Shown piece after piece: positions 34,522 through 43,621 of a stretch of DNA of 64,000 nucleotides (positions are counted from its first letter, which is position 1; each line of letters starts with the position of its first letter). The position numbers were made by a program, and so were the translations under genes. This stretch comes from Candidatus Jettenia sp. AMX2 (GTDB taxonomy: Bacteria > Planctomycetota > Brocadiia > Brocadiales > Brocadiaceae), in contig CP129469.1 of NCBI GenBank assembly GCA_030583665.1, positions 3,277,043 to 3,341,042 of the forward strand. The letters run 5' to 3'. Below the pieces are notes generated by a model. That model was not told the DNA's origin and made no database searches. It was given only the letters and a program-made list of their open reading frames with translations.

Positions 34522-35820
34522 TTAAAAAAATTCTCTTCTCTTAAATGCCAGAAACGAAATAAAAAGACAAACGCCTGCATACAGGGCTGTATATCCAAAA
34601 GAAAGTCCGACTGTTCCTAAAGGAATATCTATGCCCTTCAGTAAAAATTCCAGACTATCATACCTCTTAAAATCCGGTAAAATAATTGAAAACCACCCCA
34701 GAATTTTCTTAACAAGAATATCTATGTAAGGCAAAAATATATCCGGCTTTTCAACCATTTCTGACAAGATATGTTCATGTTCATGTTCATGTTCATGTAC
34801 GTGGTCGTGCATGAGGAGCGAGAAATCCTGGATAAAATCCAAAATGTGCCCGCAGATAAAGATAATGAAAGCAACGGCTATAGTAACAGGTGCCGACAGG
34901 TATGTGGAACCCATAACAGCAATTATCATTATCAATAAAATCTTTAAAAAGGTTATGGTAACAGCCTTTCCGTAATTGAGTAAAAAACCTTCTTTTGCCA
35001 AATACAACCTGACATTATCCCGCGTGATACCAATATAATCTGTCTTGTTCAGAGGAAAGGCACTTATCTGTATATCGCAGCCATGCTTTAGCACTTCCGG
35101 GGCTATTTTCACCAGAAAGGGTTCATCCGCCCTTGCCGGTATAACATCCATTCTCTGCTTGCCGGAATCAACATTTTCTATCCGTATCACCAAAGGAATC
35201 GTACCGGCAAGCCTTCCCGTGCTTTCTGTCTTAGGATTAAATTCCATTTCAAAATACGACGTGCCATGCGGTTTGTTGTATAAGCCGGAAAAATTCCATA
35301 CCGCAATCCCTGTTCTTCCCCCTTCAATCCATACAATTCCTCCACGGACATGGTGCGTTTTCCCCTGTACATGAAATCGAGATGCTGCAATTTCACTTCT
35401 TGCTTTTACTATACCACGGTATTTTTCAGGCAAGCCCGCCTTTGTCCGCTGAAGGACGATAATCTGTAACAAAGAGAGTGTTGCCAGCACGAGTACCGAT
35501 AACAAAGCAAAGCCAATGATCTTTCCTGTAATAATTTGTATTCTTGAAACAGGTTTTGACAAAATGCCAAATATAGTTTTATCGCCTATCTCGCATGGCA
35601 ACGATGTGGCAGCAAGAAGAATTATGCCTGTAATGCAGAAAATCACCACCACCTGGAAAAATACAACAAGTATCATCTTCATGCGGGCATCAGGTTCATC
35701 TGTTACGGGTATAAGAAGTGAAACAATTATAATGAGTACGCTAATCCCGATTATTACATGCAATATTCTCTTCCGGATCGATTCCCGGAAAGTATGGCTG
35801 GCAATCGTTACTATCGTCAT
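34522..35820 (-). CDS. ABC-2 type transporter permease
   Basis: This is a 432-residue membrane protein with a first helix at residues 20-40 (ILHVIIGISVLIIIVSLLIP) and several further helices. A large extracytoplasmic domain occupies about residues 145-270 (KYRGIVKARSEIAASRFHVQ onward). A His-rich loop, HDHVHEHEHEHEH, lies between the helices near residue 345; its DNA is a gttcat repeat. The His loop may bind metal or be a repeat-expansion product. It works with the ATPase encoded 13 bases upstream. The cargo is unknown. Confidence 0.85.
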   Translation of the reverse strand: MTIVTIASHTFRESIRKRILHVIIGISVLIIIVSLLIPVTDEPDARMKMILVVFFQVVVIFCITGIILLAATSLPCEIGDKTIFGILSKPVSRIQIITGKIIGFALLSVLVLATLSLLQIIVLQRTKAGLPEKYRGIVKARSEIAASRFHVQGKTHHVRGGIVWIEGGRTGIAVWNFSGLYNKPHGTSYFEMEFNPKTESTGRLAGTIPLVIRIENVDSGKQRMDVIPARADEPFLVKIAPEVLKHGCDIQISAFPLNKTDYIGITRDNVRLYLAKEGFLLNYGKAVTITFLKILLIMIIAVMGSTYLSAPVTIAVAFIIFICGHILDFIQDFSLLMHDHVHEHEHEHEHILSEMVEKPDIFLPYIDILVKKILGWFSIILPDFKRYDSLEFLLKGIDIPLGTVGLSFGYTALYAGVCLFISFLAFKRREFF

Positions 35821-35833
35821 GTAAAAGATCAGC

Positions 35834-36682
35834 CTACCGGCGATTTTGTATTGTATTCACAAATAGTTCCTCTAAAGTGGAAACAGGATGGCTGACAGAA
35901 AGTACCTTGCCATTTCTGCCTCTGATAAAATTCTCTACAGAACGGACATCCTTTTCTGAGAGGTTTTTTACCAAAAACTCTATCGTATCTTTTTGCAAAA
36001 GCAGGCTATGAATGCTTCCTTCTACCTGTAAAACACCCTTGTTCAGTATGGCAATTCTGTCACATATGCTCTGTGCATCGGCAAGCAAATGTGAGCAGAA
36101 AACAACGGTCTTCCCCTGCCTTTTAAACTCAGTGATAAGTTCCTTAATTTCGTGTGTTCCAATGGGATCCAGCCCGCTTGTTGGCTCATCTAATATTATC
36201 AGTTCAGGATCATTTATAAGGGCCTGCGCTATACCAATCCTCCTGAGCATGCCTTTTGAATATTGGCTTAACGGACGTTTCCTGTGAGCATGCAACCCTA
36301 CATCCTGAATCAATTTGTCAATCCTTGATTTTCTTTCTTTTCTTTCGATATGAAAGAGTTTTCCGTAAAAATCCAAAATTTCCTCTGCATTGAGGAATTT
36401 ATATAAATAGGACTCTTCGGGTAAGAAGCCTATTTTGCTCTTGATCTTCAAATCACTTGAGGGATAACCTAACAGCCAGGATTTACCGCTTGTAGGAAAC
36501 AAAAGCCCAAGCAACAATTTTACCGTTGTTGTTTTACCCGAACCATTAGGGCCAAGCAATCCAAATATCTCTCCCCTTTCAATATTCAGAGTAAGATTTG
36601 TAAGGGCTGGAATGTGTTTGCGTCTCCAGAAATCACGGTAAACCTTTGTTAACCCTTCTATTTTAATTGCAGAATTATTCAA
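35834..36682 (-). CDS. ABC transporter ATP-binding protein
   Basis: This is a 282-residue ATPase of the ABC-2 exporter class. Walker A is GLLGPNGSGKTTT (about 39-51), the Q-loop is in GFLPEES, the signature is LSQYSKGMLRRIGIAQ (about 137-152), and Walker B is LIILDEPTSGLDP. The C-terminal part (EFLVKNLSEKDVRSVENFI) is the usual regulatory extension. It is the first gene of the operon ATPase-permease-TPR protein-hppA; no strong promoter boxes were found in the 295 bases upstream. Confidence 0.93.
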   Translation of the reverse strand: MNNSAIKIEGLTKVYRDFWRRKHIPALTNLTLNIERGEIFGLLGPNGSGKTTTVKLLLGLLFPTSGKSWLLGYPSSDLKIKSKIGFLPEESYLYKFLNAEEILDFYGKLFHIERKERKSRIDKLIQDVGLHAHRKRPLSQYSKGMLRRIGIAQALINDPELIILDEPTSGLDPIGTHEIKELITEFKRQGKTVVFCSHLLADAQSICDRIAILNKGVLQVEGSIHSLLLQKDTIEFLVKNLSEKDVRSVENFIRGRNGKVLSVSHPVSTLEELFVNTIQNRR

Positions 36683-36978
36683 ATATTTTTACAATTCCCG
36701 AATGATAATATTTATAACATTTTGCAAGAAGAGAATAAATCTGTAATACTTTAATCAATATTATTTGATAAGTCAAATGATATTTAAGGGTTACCTATCT
36801 ATCGCCGGATAATTTGTTTTTTCCCGTAAATAATTGGTAGGAAAGGTTTAAGGATTGAATTCGTTCTTTGAGATGGGATTTAAGGTGGGAGGAGGGCGGA
36901 AACGAAACCACAGATTTCTCAGATTATACAGATAAAAGATATGAAATAAAACTACGGATTACACAAGAAAAGATTGGG

Positions 36979-37479
36979 TCAGGAAGGTTTTTCGCGGTCT
37001 TTTGCACATTCGCTAACATTGCCTTTCATGAGATCAATAGTATGCTGGATGACGGGTAAGACAACAGCCAGATTTTCAGCTACTCCTTTAGGACTTCCGG
37101 GAAGGTTAATAATGAGTGTTTGTTTATAAATCCCCGCAACAGCCCTCGAACCCATAGCCCTCGGCGTATGCTTAAGTCCTTCTGACCTCATAGCTTCAGC
37201 AAAACCTGGCAATTCCTTTTCGATGACTGCACGGGTAGCCTCAGGCGTTACATCTCTCGGCCCTACGCCAGTACCACCTGTAGTAATAACAAAATCCGCC
37301 TTTTCAGCAAATTCGAAAAGTTTTTTTGTAATAAGCTCTTTTTCATCGGGAATAACTTCATAGGCCGTAATTTCAGCACCAATGCCCTTAAGCATAGTAC
37401 GAATAATCTCACCGCTTTTATCCTCACGCTCCCCTCTTGAACCTTTATCACTTAATGTCAAAATAGCCGTCCGAATCAT
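36979..37479 (-). CDS. moaB: MoaB/MogA-type molybdopterin adenylyltransferase
   Basis: This is a 166-residue enzyme that activates molybdopterin by adenylylation. The signature TTGGTGVGPRDVTPEA is at about residues 66-81, and RAVAGIYKQTLIINLPGSPKG matches the family C-terminus. Its start overlaps the stop of the MOSC gene by 4 bases, so the two are translationally coupled. Molybdenum or tungsten enzymes are expected in an anaerobe with nitrate or formate metabolism. MogA and MoaB cannot be split by eye. Confidence 0.9.
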   Translation of the reverse strand: MIRTAILTLSDKGSRGEREDKSGEIIRTMLKGIGAEITAYEVIPDEKELITKKLFEFAEKADFVITTGGTGVGPRDVTPEATRAVIEKELPGFAEAMRSEGLKHTPRAMGSRAVAGIYKQTLIINLPGSPKGVAENLAVVLPVIQHTIDLMKGNVSECAKDREKPS

Positions 37480-37946
37480 ATTTTTACTGCCGTATCCTTT
37501 TCAAGTATCACAATGTTATCACCGGATTTGACCATGCCCCCCCTGATAATCTCAGCAAAAACACCTTCCCTGGGCATAATACAATCTCCGGCTTTATAAT
37601 AAATAGCGCACCGGTCATGGCATAGTTTTCCGATCTGCGTTATCCGGACAATGATATCTTCGTTAATCTTCAGGAGTGTACCGACGGGAAGCGATTTTAT
37701 TTCGATACCTTCGGTTACAAGGTTTTCCCCGAAATCGCCATCCCTGATAGCCAGTCCCTTTTCTCGCATACTATCCGCGCTTTCTTTTGCCAGCAGGCTT
37801 ACCTGGCGGTGCCATTTTCCGGCATGGGCGTCACCTTCCAGACCAAAATTTTCGATAAGCCTGCATATGCCGACATTATGCTTTTGAACACCCTTTTTTT
37901 CACTGATACAAACTGCTACAATTTTTCCCATAATAATCACATACAA
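37476..37946 (-). CDS. MOSC domain protein
   Basis: This is a 156-residue single-domain MOSC protein (molybdenum cofactor sulfurase C-terminal domain). Typical elements are GLEGDAHAGKWHRQVSLLA, GDFGENLVTEGI and the late Cys in GKLCHDRCAIYYKAGDC. The domain binds molybdopterin and a persulfide Cys in relatives. It is the first gene of a two-gene operon with moaB, in line with cofactor maturation. Multiple Cys residues near 110-120 are candidates for the sulfur site. Confidence 0.88.
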   Translation of the reverse strand: MYVIIMGKIVAVCISEKKGVQKHNVGICRLIENFGLEGDAHAGKWHRQVSLLAKESADSMREKGLAIRDGDFGENLVTEGIEIKSLPVGTLLKINEDIIVRITQIGKLCHDRCAIYYKAGDCIMPREGVFAEIIRGGMVKSGDNIVILEKDTAVKI

Positions 37947-38485
37947 GGTTACTGAAAAGTTTCCGGATGATAATACCTTTCGTTGTTTCTCTTTTTTCTG
38001 AAAACCGTCAGGAAATGTCGTTGGGTTTATTTAAACGATCTCATCCCCCGACACCAGACTGAGGCTATAACTAAGTGGAGTGTAACAGGATATAAAGTAC
38101 GTGTCAAGTATGAACCATTGATGAATAGTTATAAATCACTTGTTTTTTTATAACAATATGATTAGAATAGAAACCGTTTTTGTTTTTTTAATACAAACCA
38201 TCACGATACTGTGGCTTACCTTTTCAAATACGTTCCTCAAAGTTCTCCAGAAAAAGGGAGATTTTGATTTAGGGAGTGGTCGTAAAACCGCTTAATTATA
38301 GAATGGAAAACCTATGCAATTACATTACGTTTGAGACAAAAGCAGGTCTGAAAATCATAGTACCATACCATTGTGTAAACTCATACCCTGTATTAGCAGA
38401 TATGCATCTGGGGCTGTGAGGATATACTCCGTGTTATGGGCTATTTCAAAGTAATAATAACAAAGATGACAGAAAGGTGGAATGA
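37947..38485. promoter_or_regulatory. 539-base divergent region before glnA and the MOSC gene
   Basis: The region is AT-rich and separates divergent genes, so it must hold two promoters. I searched for a sigma-54 -24/-12 pair (TGGCAC-N5-TTGC) upstream of glnA and found none. A ribosome site, agaaaggtgga, precedes the glnA ATG. Confidence 0.4.
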
Positions 38486-39829
38486 ATGACTGGCGAGCAT
38501 ATGGATTTAGCAGTTATTAACCGTGCAAAGGAAGACAGGGTAAAACTGGTCCAACTGCAGTTCACTGATATAGACGGAAACATTAAGGCAGTTACGATAC
38601 CTATAGAAAAATTCCCGGAATCCATTGAGAAGGGACTCTGGTTTGATGGCTCTTCGATCGAGGGTTTTACCAGAATCTGTGAAAGTGATATGTTTTTAAA
38701 ACCTGATACAAGTACGTATATTCTCCTTCCCTGGGAAGAGGAGATAACTGCAAGGCTGTTTTGTGACGTGCATATGCCTGATTGCACCCCTTTTGAAGGC
38801 GACCCGCGCTATATCCTGAAAAGGGCAATCAAAAATGCCCAGGCAATGAACTTTGGATATAATGTAGGACCGGAGCTGGAGTTTTTCTTATTCAAACCGA
38901 AAAATAATGGTCAGGTAGAACCGACACCTCATGATGTGGGAAGTTATTTTGATTTTTCGCCGAGAGATCTTGCCGGAAGTGTCAGAAGGGATATTATTTT
39001 TACCTTGGAAAAGATGGGACTTAATGTTGAAATGAGTCATCATGAAGTTGCACCAGGCCAGCATGAGATTGATTTTAAATACGCCGAGGCGTTAAAGACT
39101 GCGGAAAACGCCTTAACCTTTAAACAGGTTGTGAAATCCATTGCGCATAAACATGATTTGTACGCCACCTTCATGCCTAAACCAATTTTCGGTCAATGCG
39201 GAAGCGGAATGCACTGCCATCAAAGCCTTTTTGATATCAATACACAGAAGAATATCTTTTTTGATGAAAAAGATGAATACAAACTCAGTAAAACGGCAAG
39301 GCAGTTTGTTGCCGGACAGCTTGTTCATGTAAAAGCGATGAGTGCGATTTTGTCTCCGACAGTAAACTCCTACAAAAGGCTGGTGCCGGGATATGAAGCT
39401 CCGGTATATATCTGCTGGGGGCAAAAAAACCGCTCTGCCCTTATCCGTATTCCCCGCTACTCTCCGGGAAGGGAACAGGCAACAAGGGTAGAATTACGAT
39501 GCCCGGATCCAAGCAACAACCCATACCTCGCCTTCGCGGTCATGCTGGAAGCTGGCCTGGACGGCATCAAAAGAGGCCTTACCCCACCCCCTCCCGTAGA
39601 AGAAAATGTTTATGAATTCAATATGGATGAACTGGCATACAGGAATATCGCAACCCTTCCAGGTTCTTTGGGTGAAGCAATTGAAGAATTAAAGAAAAGC
39701 AGATTAATGGAACAAGCCCTCGGCTCACATACCTATCAGATATACCTTCATGCAAAAACCGCCGAATGGAATGAATACAGAATACAGGTCACCGAGTGGG
39801 AACATAAAAAGTACTTTGAAACAACGTAG
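38486..39829 (+). CDS. glnA: Glutamine synthetase, type I
   Basis: This is a 447-residue type I glutamine synthetase, of the short form close to GSI-alpha. The metal and substrate sites are visible: WFDGSSIEGF, ELEFFLF, VAPGQHEIDFKYA, CGSGMHCHQSLF and NRSALIRIPRYSPGREQATR. It condenses ammonium with glutamate, the main nitrogen assimilation step. The short length suggests feedback or protein-partner control rather than the E. coli adenylylation cascade, although a Tyr is present in ENVYEFNM near the usual site. It stands alone. Confidence 0.95.
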   Translation: MTGEHMDLAVINRAKEDRVKLVQLQFTDIDGNIKAVTIPIEKFPESIEKGLWFDGSSIEGFTRICESDMFLKPDTSTYILLPWEEEITARLFCDVHMPDCTPFEGDPRYILKRAIKNAQAMNFGYNVGPELEFFLFKPKNNGQVEPTPHDVGSYFDFSPRDLAGSVRRDIIFTLEKMGLNVEMSHHEVAPGQHEIDFKYAEALKTAENALTFKQVVKSIAHKHDLYATFMPKPIFGQCGSGMHCHQSLFDINTQKNIFFDEKDEYKLSKTARQFVAGQLVHVKAMSAILSPTVNSYKRLVPGYEAPVYICWGQKNRSALIRIPRYSPGREQATRVELRCPDPSNNPYLAFAVMLEAGLDGIKRGLTPPPPVEENVYEFNMDELAYRNIATLPGSLGEAIEELKKSRLMEQALGSHTYQIYLHAKTAEWNEYRIQVTEWEHKKYFETT

Positions 39830-39920
39830 CAATACCAGGGCAAACAGTGATAAATGCATATCATAAAGCTCTGTATCGTTGTAATTGATGAAGGTATAAA
39901 ACTTCGTTGTCATAGAAATC

Positions 39921-40718
39921 ATGATAAAGAGAACGTATCAGAAAATCGCCTTCGCGGAAAATGAATGCTCCGACGGGATGTGTTGTTTTACTTGTGTCAT
40001 CCCGCCTGGCAACGGGCACGTCAGCTTTTTCAAATCGCTATGGAAAAGAGGGACAGCAGCACCCTACGTTAAATTACTGGTTATGAGCGAGGGATATAAA
40101 AACGAATTATATGATTCCTGCAGATTCCTGGACTTCATAATTTATGAAAATCCTGCCGACTCAAGCATGAGGATGGATTTACGCTGCAGTATTTATAAGT
40201 CCCGCCCTGAACAGTGCAAGGGCTACCCAGATAAGGCGGGAGAATCCCTCTATAAGAAAATCAGCGGTCCGTGTATATATAATGAATACACAGCTCCCGG
40301 TTCGTATCAGAAGCTTGTTTATAAAAGGGAATGGCAGGCTTTTTATGCAATCGAGGATCATCCGGAAGCGCTTCGAAATATATTTTCCGGAGCAGATGCC
40401 GTTACTACTGCAAGGGAATCGCTGCTTAAGATAAAGGATGTTCATGTTGCTGTTATATCCCAAAGGAAAAGAGCAACAGATTATATCCTGATTCCCCTGC
40501 CAAAACAGATACAAAATATTATGTATCTATCAGAGAAACACAGGCCGATTACCTCAATAGGAGAAGCTTGTCATCTCTGGAGTGAAAAGATACAAAATAA
40601 TCTTCAAAACCATTACGGAGAGGAATGGGAAAGAAAGCTCAAAAACGCTATAGAAATGGAGGAAAAAGATGCTGGTAAAAGATGTGATGAAAACTCAACT
40701 GGTAACGCTGAATGCTGA
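39921..40718 (+). CDS. YkgJ-like metal-chelating Cys-rich protein
   Basis: This is a 265-residue protein. The N-terminal 130 residues carry ECSDGMCCFTCVIPP and RCSIYKSRPEQCKGYP, the pattern of the YkgJ zinc/iron-chelating family. The second half is a charged helical region without known match (EKIQNNLQNHYGEEWERKLK). The end overlaps the start of the CBS gene by 50 bases in another frame, implying coupled expression. The physiological metal and role are unknown. Confidence 0.75.
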   Translation: MIKRTYQKIAFAENECSDGMCCFTCVIPPGNGHVSFFKSLWKRGTAAPYVKLLVMSEGYKNELYDSCRFLDFIIYENPADSSMRMDLRCSIYKSRPEQCKGYPDKAGESLYKKISGPCIYNEYTAPGSYQKLVYKREWQAFYAIEDHPEALRNIFSGADAVTTARESLLKIKDVHVAVISQRKRATDYILIPLPKQIQNIMYLSEKHRPITSIGEACHLWSEKIQNNLQNHYGEEWERKLKNAIEMEEKDAGKRCDENSTGNAEC

Positions 40719-41085
40719 CACAAAACTTGGTTTCGCTAATGATATTATGTATTTAGGCCGGATAAGACATTTGCCCGTTGTTCAAGGGGATAGTATTGTA
40801 GGCATCCTGACGCAGAGGGATCTCTACCGGGCATCGTTAACTTCTATTCTGACAAGCTGGAAGGAGAATAAAGAATTTCTGGACTCTATTAAAGTCTCTG
40901 ATGTAATGGTAAAGAATGTGATTACCATATCTCCGGATGTAACCGTTGAAGAAGCAGCAAAGGTTATGATCGACAGGAAAGTAGGATGCCTCCCGGTGGT
41001 GAAAGACAACAATAAATTGGTAGGGTTAATTACAGAAACAGACGTAATGCAATATTTTGTAACCCGGATTGAAAAAGGAAATTAG
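40669..41085 (+). CDS. CBS-pair domain protein
   Basis: This is a 138-residue protein made only of two CBS domains (residues about 5-60 and 78-132: MKTQLVTLNADTKLGFANDI, VGILTQRDLY, VMVKNVITISPDVTVEEAA, VGLITETDVM). Such pairs bind adenine nucleotides and regulate partner proteins. The ATG has a strong ribosome site (atggaggaaaaag), and it overlaps the upstream YkgJ-like gene. A second stand-alone CBS pair occurs at 58380. Confidence 0.93.
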   Translation: MLVKDVMKTQLVTLNADTKLGFANDIMYLGRIRHLPVVQGDSIVGILTQRDLYRASLTSILTSWKENKEFLDSIKVSDVMVKNVITISPDVTVEEAAKVMIDRKVGCLPVVKDNNKLVGLITETDVMQYFVTRIEKGN

Positions 41086-41112
41086 GTTTTTAAAAGGAAA
41101 AGGAGCTTTTTC

Positions 41113-41337
41113 ATGTGTGATGTAGGCGGACATATAAGTAGTGATATGATTACCTGGCAATGCGCATGCTGCGGATCAGCAATACAAGGATCAAATGATA
41201 CCTTTGAAGGGCTTTGTGATATTGGAATATGTTCATCATGCCGGAACTCTCCCGGTGATTGGATAAGCTTTGTTCAGGAAGAGTGGGATGAAGGCACTTG
41301 TATGGAATGCCCAACTCCCTGTGCTCTCAAAAGGTGA
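41113..41337 (+). CDS. Small Cys-rich putative metal-binding protein
   Basis: This is a 74-residue soluble protein with nine Cys: CDVGG, CACCGSAI, GLCDIGICSSC and GTCMECPTPC. The CxxC spacing is zinc-ribbon- or rubredoxin-like but matches no family I can name. An aaaaggag ribosome site precedes the ATG. It follows the CBS gene by 27 bases, so it likely belongs to the same operon as the YkgJ-like and CBS genes. Its end overlaps the end of the convergent sensor gene by 11 bases. Confidence 0.7.
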   Translation: MCDVGGHISSDMITWQCACCGSAIQGSNDTFEGLCDIGICSSCRNSPGDWISFVQEEWDEGTCMECPTPCALKR

Positions 41338-43519
41338 CATCTTCACAATAACGGAATACACAATCAATTCTCACTGGCTTGCCGCTCTCATCCCGCACAG
41401 GAAGACAGGTCATCACAGAAATAAACGGTTCATTGTTGTGTTTCTTCCAGTGTGTAGTAATATCTCTCCACTCCGCATCTTTTTCAAGCTGCTCAATCAA
41501 CTCTTTCCATTCACCGGTGTTGACGTATCTATCTTTTACCGGTGTTCCGATGACATCTTCCGGTGATGAATATCCAAGAATCTGCGCCCCGGCCTGATTC
41601 ACCCACAGAAACACCCCTTCCGGCACCGGCTCAGACTGAAAGATCCCTTCTCCTGCAAAATCAAAGAATTGCCGGTATCGTCTTTCGGATTTTGCAATCA
41701 CTAATTCTGCCTTCTGTTTCTCCGAAGCATCCCTGAATACCCCATAAACAGCAAGAGTATTTCCCTTGTCATCTTTCAGAAAACTACCGGTAAATTCTGC
41801 ATAGAAACTTTCTCCGTCTTTTCTTTTGCACAGGAAAACAAACTCATTCGTTCCTTCATTTTTCCCCAGGCTCTTACACAATCTTTCCCGGTCCGCCGGA
41901 TCCAGATAAATCTCCTTTGCTTTCATTCCGATGACATCTTCCGGTGATTTATATCCCAGGATCTCTGCCCCTGCCTGATTCATGAAGGTAAATATACCCT
42001 CGATTCCCGGCTCTGAATAGTAAATCCCTTCCTTTACCGAAGAAGAAATTTCCCTGTATTTTTCTTCAGAGATTGCGATCTCTTTCGTTATCTCGCCAAG
42101 GGATTTTGCCATAGTATTAAAGGAGTGTGCCAACTCTCCGGTCTCGTCTTCTTTTTGGATATCGGCCCGCTGTGTTAGGTCACCCGAGACCACCTTCTTC
42201 ATTACTTCTGCAAGTTCAATAATTGGCACTGAAAGTCTTCTGCCAGCAAAGCAAGCCACCAAAGCAAAGGGTAAGGCTATGATTAATACCACTGCAATCA
42301 CAATGTTGCCGAGATTGTAAGCTACCCCATAACCTTCATCTTTATCAATCTCTACCATAACCCCCAGGTTATATCTGGAAACCCATCTCCACGCTCCTAT
42401 TACGGTTATACCTCTGTAATTCTTATATCCGTTTTCATCAAAACCATTGTTGCCGGAAACGCACTGCTGAACACCATCGGTTAACCTGAGTGTTTCCCGG
42501 TTAATCATACTTAGCTCCAGCGCACATCTCCTTTTTATCCAGCCTATTCCTTTCAGATGCTCCGCAAAACGCGATTCGGTAAGCATATATCCATCCTGAT
42601 TCACCAGGTATGTCTCTCCTGTTTTACCCGGCACAAAATTGTTCACTAAATCATTCAGTTTTAATGCATCTGTTCTCAATGCAATACTGCCAATTAACCT
42701 GTCTTTTTTATCTTTTAATGGTATGGAAACAAAGAAAACGGGTATCCCAGGTTCTTCTTCTCCGTATTCATTTTCCAGTGGTATTTCTGAAGGAAAAATG
42801 TTCGATACGAATGCCTCTCCGTATATCGCATCACGGAGATGCTTTAACTTTAAAATATTATTTACCGGCGTCTCTCCCTTTGTAGCAATTATCACAAAGC
42901 CCTTATCGTCACTTACCAGTACGCCCCTGTATCCGTATTCTTTTTTTACTGTTTCCAGATATTGAACAATCTCGGCATATTCTTTATGCCCTTGTGCTCC
43001 CTTTATGTAATTAATAATAACCGGATATTTTGCAATCACATCAGCGTTGTTTACCCTCTCGTGTATCCAGTTGGTTATCAATTCCGCCTGTTTATAGGCA
43101 ATCCTGTCAAGATTTCGTATGAGTACTCCCTGAATGTCAGCCTGCATTTGCGGATAAGCTATCGCTCTCAATAAGAAAATGGGTATTAATATACCTGCAA
43201 TGAAAAACAGAGTAATCCGGTATTGAATGGAGAGGGAAAGTATTTTGCTCTTTAGTGTAGCAGCTTCAGGTTTGAACAAAAAACGCAGGAAAAGAATGGT
43301 GGTAGCAAGTGAAACGACAGCTATGTTTGAGAGGATAATGATAGGATTCTTTAAATGCACTCCATACGCCAGCCACAGACTGCTTCCTGCCATGGTAATT
43401 GTTATTGTTGCCGGCGAGACATCGGAAAGGGACTTTGTCTTTATCCCCCTGATAATTTGCGGTACAAATCCCACGGTTGAGCAAAGTGCAGCAATCGTCC
43501 CGATTATAAACCACACCAT
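41327..43519 (-). CDS. SemiSWEET-dCache-HAMP-PAS-PAS sensory protein without output domain
   Basis: This is a 730-residue protein. Residues 1-85 form a three-helix SemiSWEET/PQ-loop unit (TVGFVPQIIRGIKTKSLSDV, SSLWLAYGVHLKNP). A fourth helix (FFIAGILIPIFLLRAI) leads into a dCache sensor (about 125-400) and a membrane helix near 410-430. Next come a HAMP domain (LAEVMKKVVSGDLTQRADI) and two PAS/PAC domains (about 495-605 and 625-730). No kinase, GGDEF, EAL or methyl-accepting region follows; the protein stops at the end of PAS2. The SemiSWEET fusion is most unusual. It is encoded 102 bases after uvrB on the same strand. Confidence 0.85.
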   Translation of the reverse strand: MVWFIIGTIAALCSTVGFVPQIIRGIKTKSLSDVSPATITITMAGSSLWLAYGVHLKNPIIILSNIAVVSLATTILFLRFLFKPEAATLKSKILSLSIQYRITLFFIAGILIPIFLLRAIAYPQMQADIQGVLIRNLDRIAYKQAELITNWIHERVNNADVIAKYPVIINYIKGAQGHKEYAEIVQYLETVKKEYGYRGVLVSDDKGFVIIATKGETPVNNILKLKHLRDAIYGEAFVSNIFPSEIPLENEYGEEEPGIPVFFVSIPLKDKKDRLIGSIALRTDALKLNDLVNNFVPGKTGETYLVNQDGYMLTESRFAEHLKGIGWIKRRCALELSMINRETLRLTDGVQQCVSGNNGFDENGYKNYRGITVIGAWRWVSRYNLGVMVEIDKDEGYGVAYNLGNIVIAVVLIIALPFALVACFAGRRLSVPIIELAEVMKKVVSGDLTQRADIQKEDETGELAHSFNTMAKSLGEITKEIAISEEKYREISSSVKEGIYYSEPGIEGIFTFMNQAGAEILGYKSPEDVIGMKAKEIYLDPADRERLCKSLGKNEGTNEFVFLCKRKDGESFYAEFTGSFLKDDKGNTLAVYGVFRDASEKQKAELVIAKSERRYRQFFDFAGEGIFQSEPVPEGVFLWVNQAGAQILGYSSPEDVIGTPVKDRYVNTGEWKELIEQLEKDAEWRDITTHWKKHNNEPFISVMTCLPVRDESGKPVRIDCVFRYCEDVTF

Positions 43520-43621
43520 AATGCGCCTCTTCTATTCAGGATATCGTTAGTATCTTCGTGTACAGGTAATTCCTGTGAAACACCGCTCTCGCTTTATCCT
43601 TGCCTATTCTGGTATATTATC

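Noticed and set aside
37947-38485. Sigma-54 promoter for glnA
   Set aside because: No TGGCAC-N5-TTGC pair was found in the upstream region.
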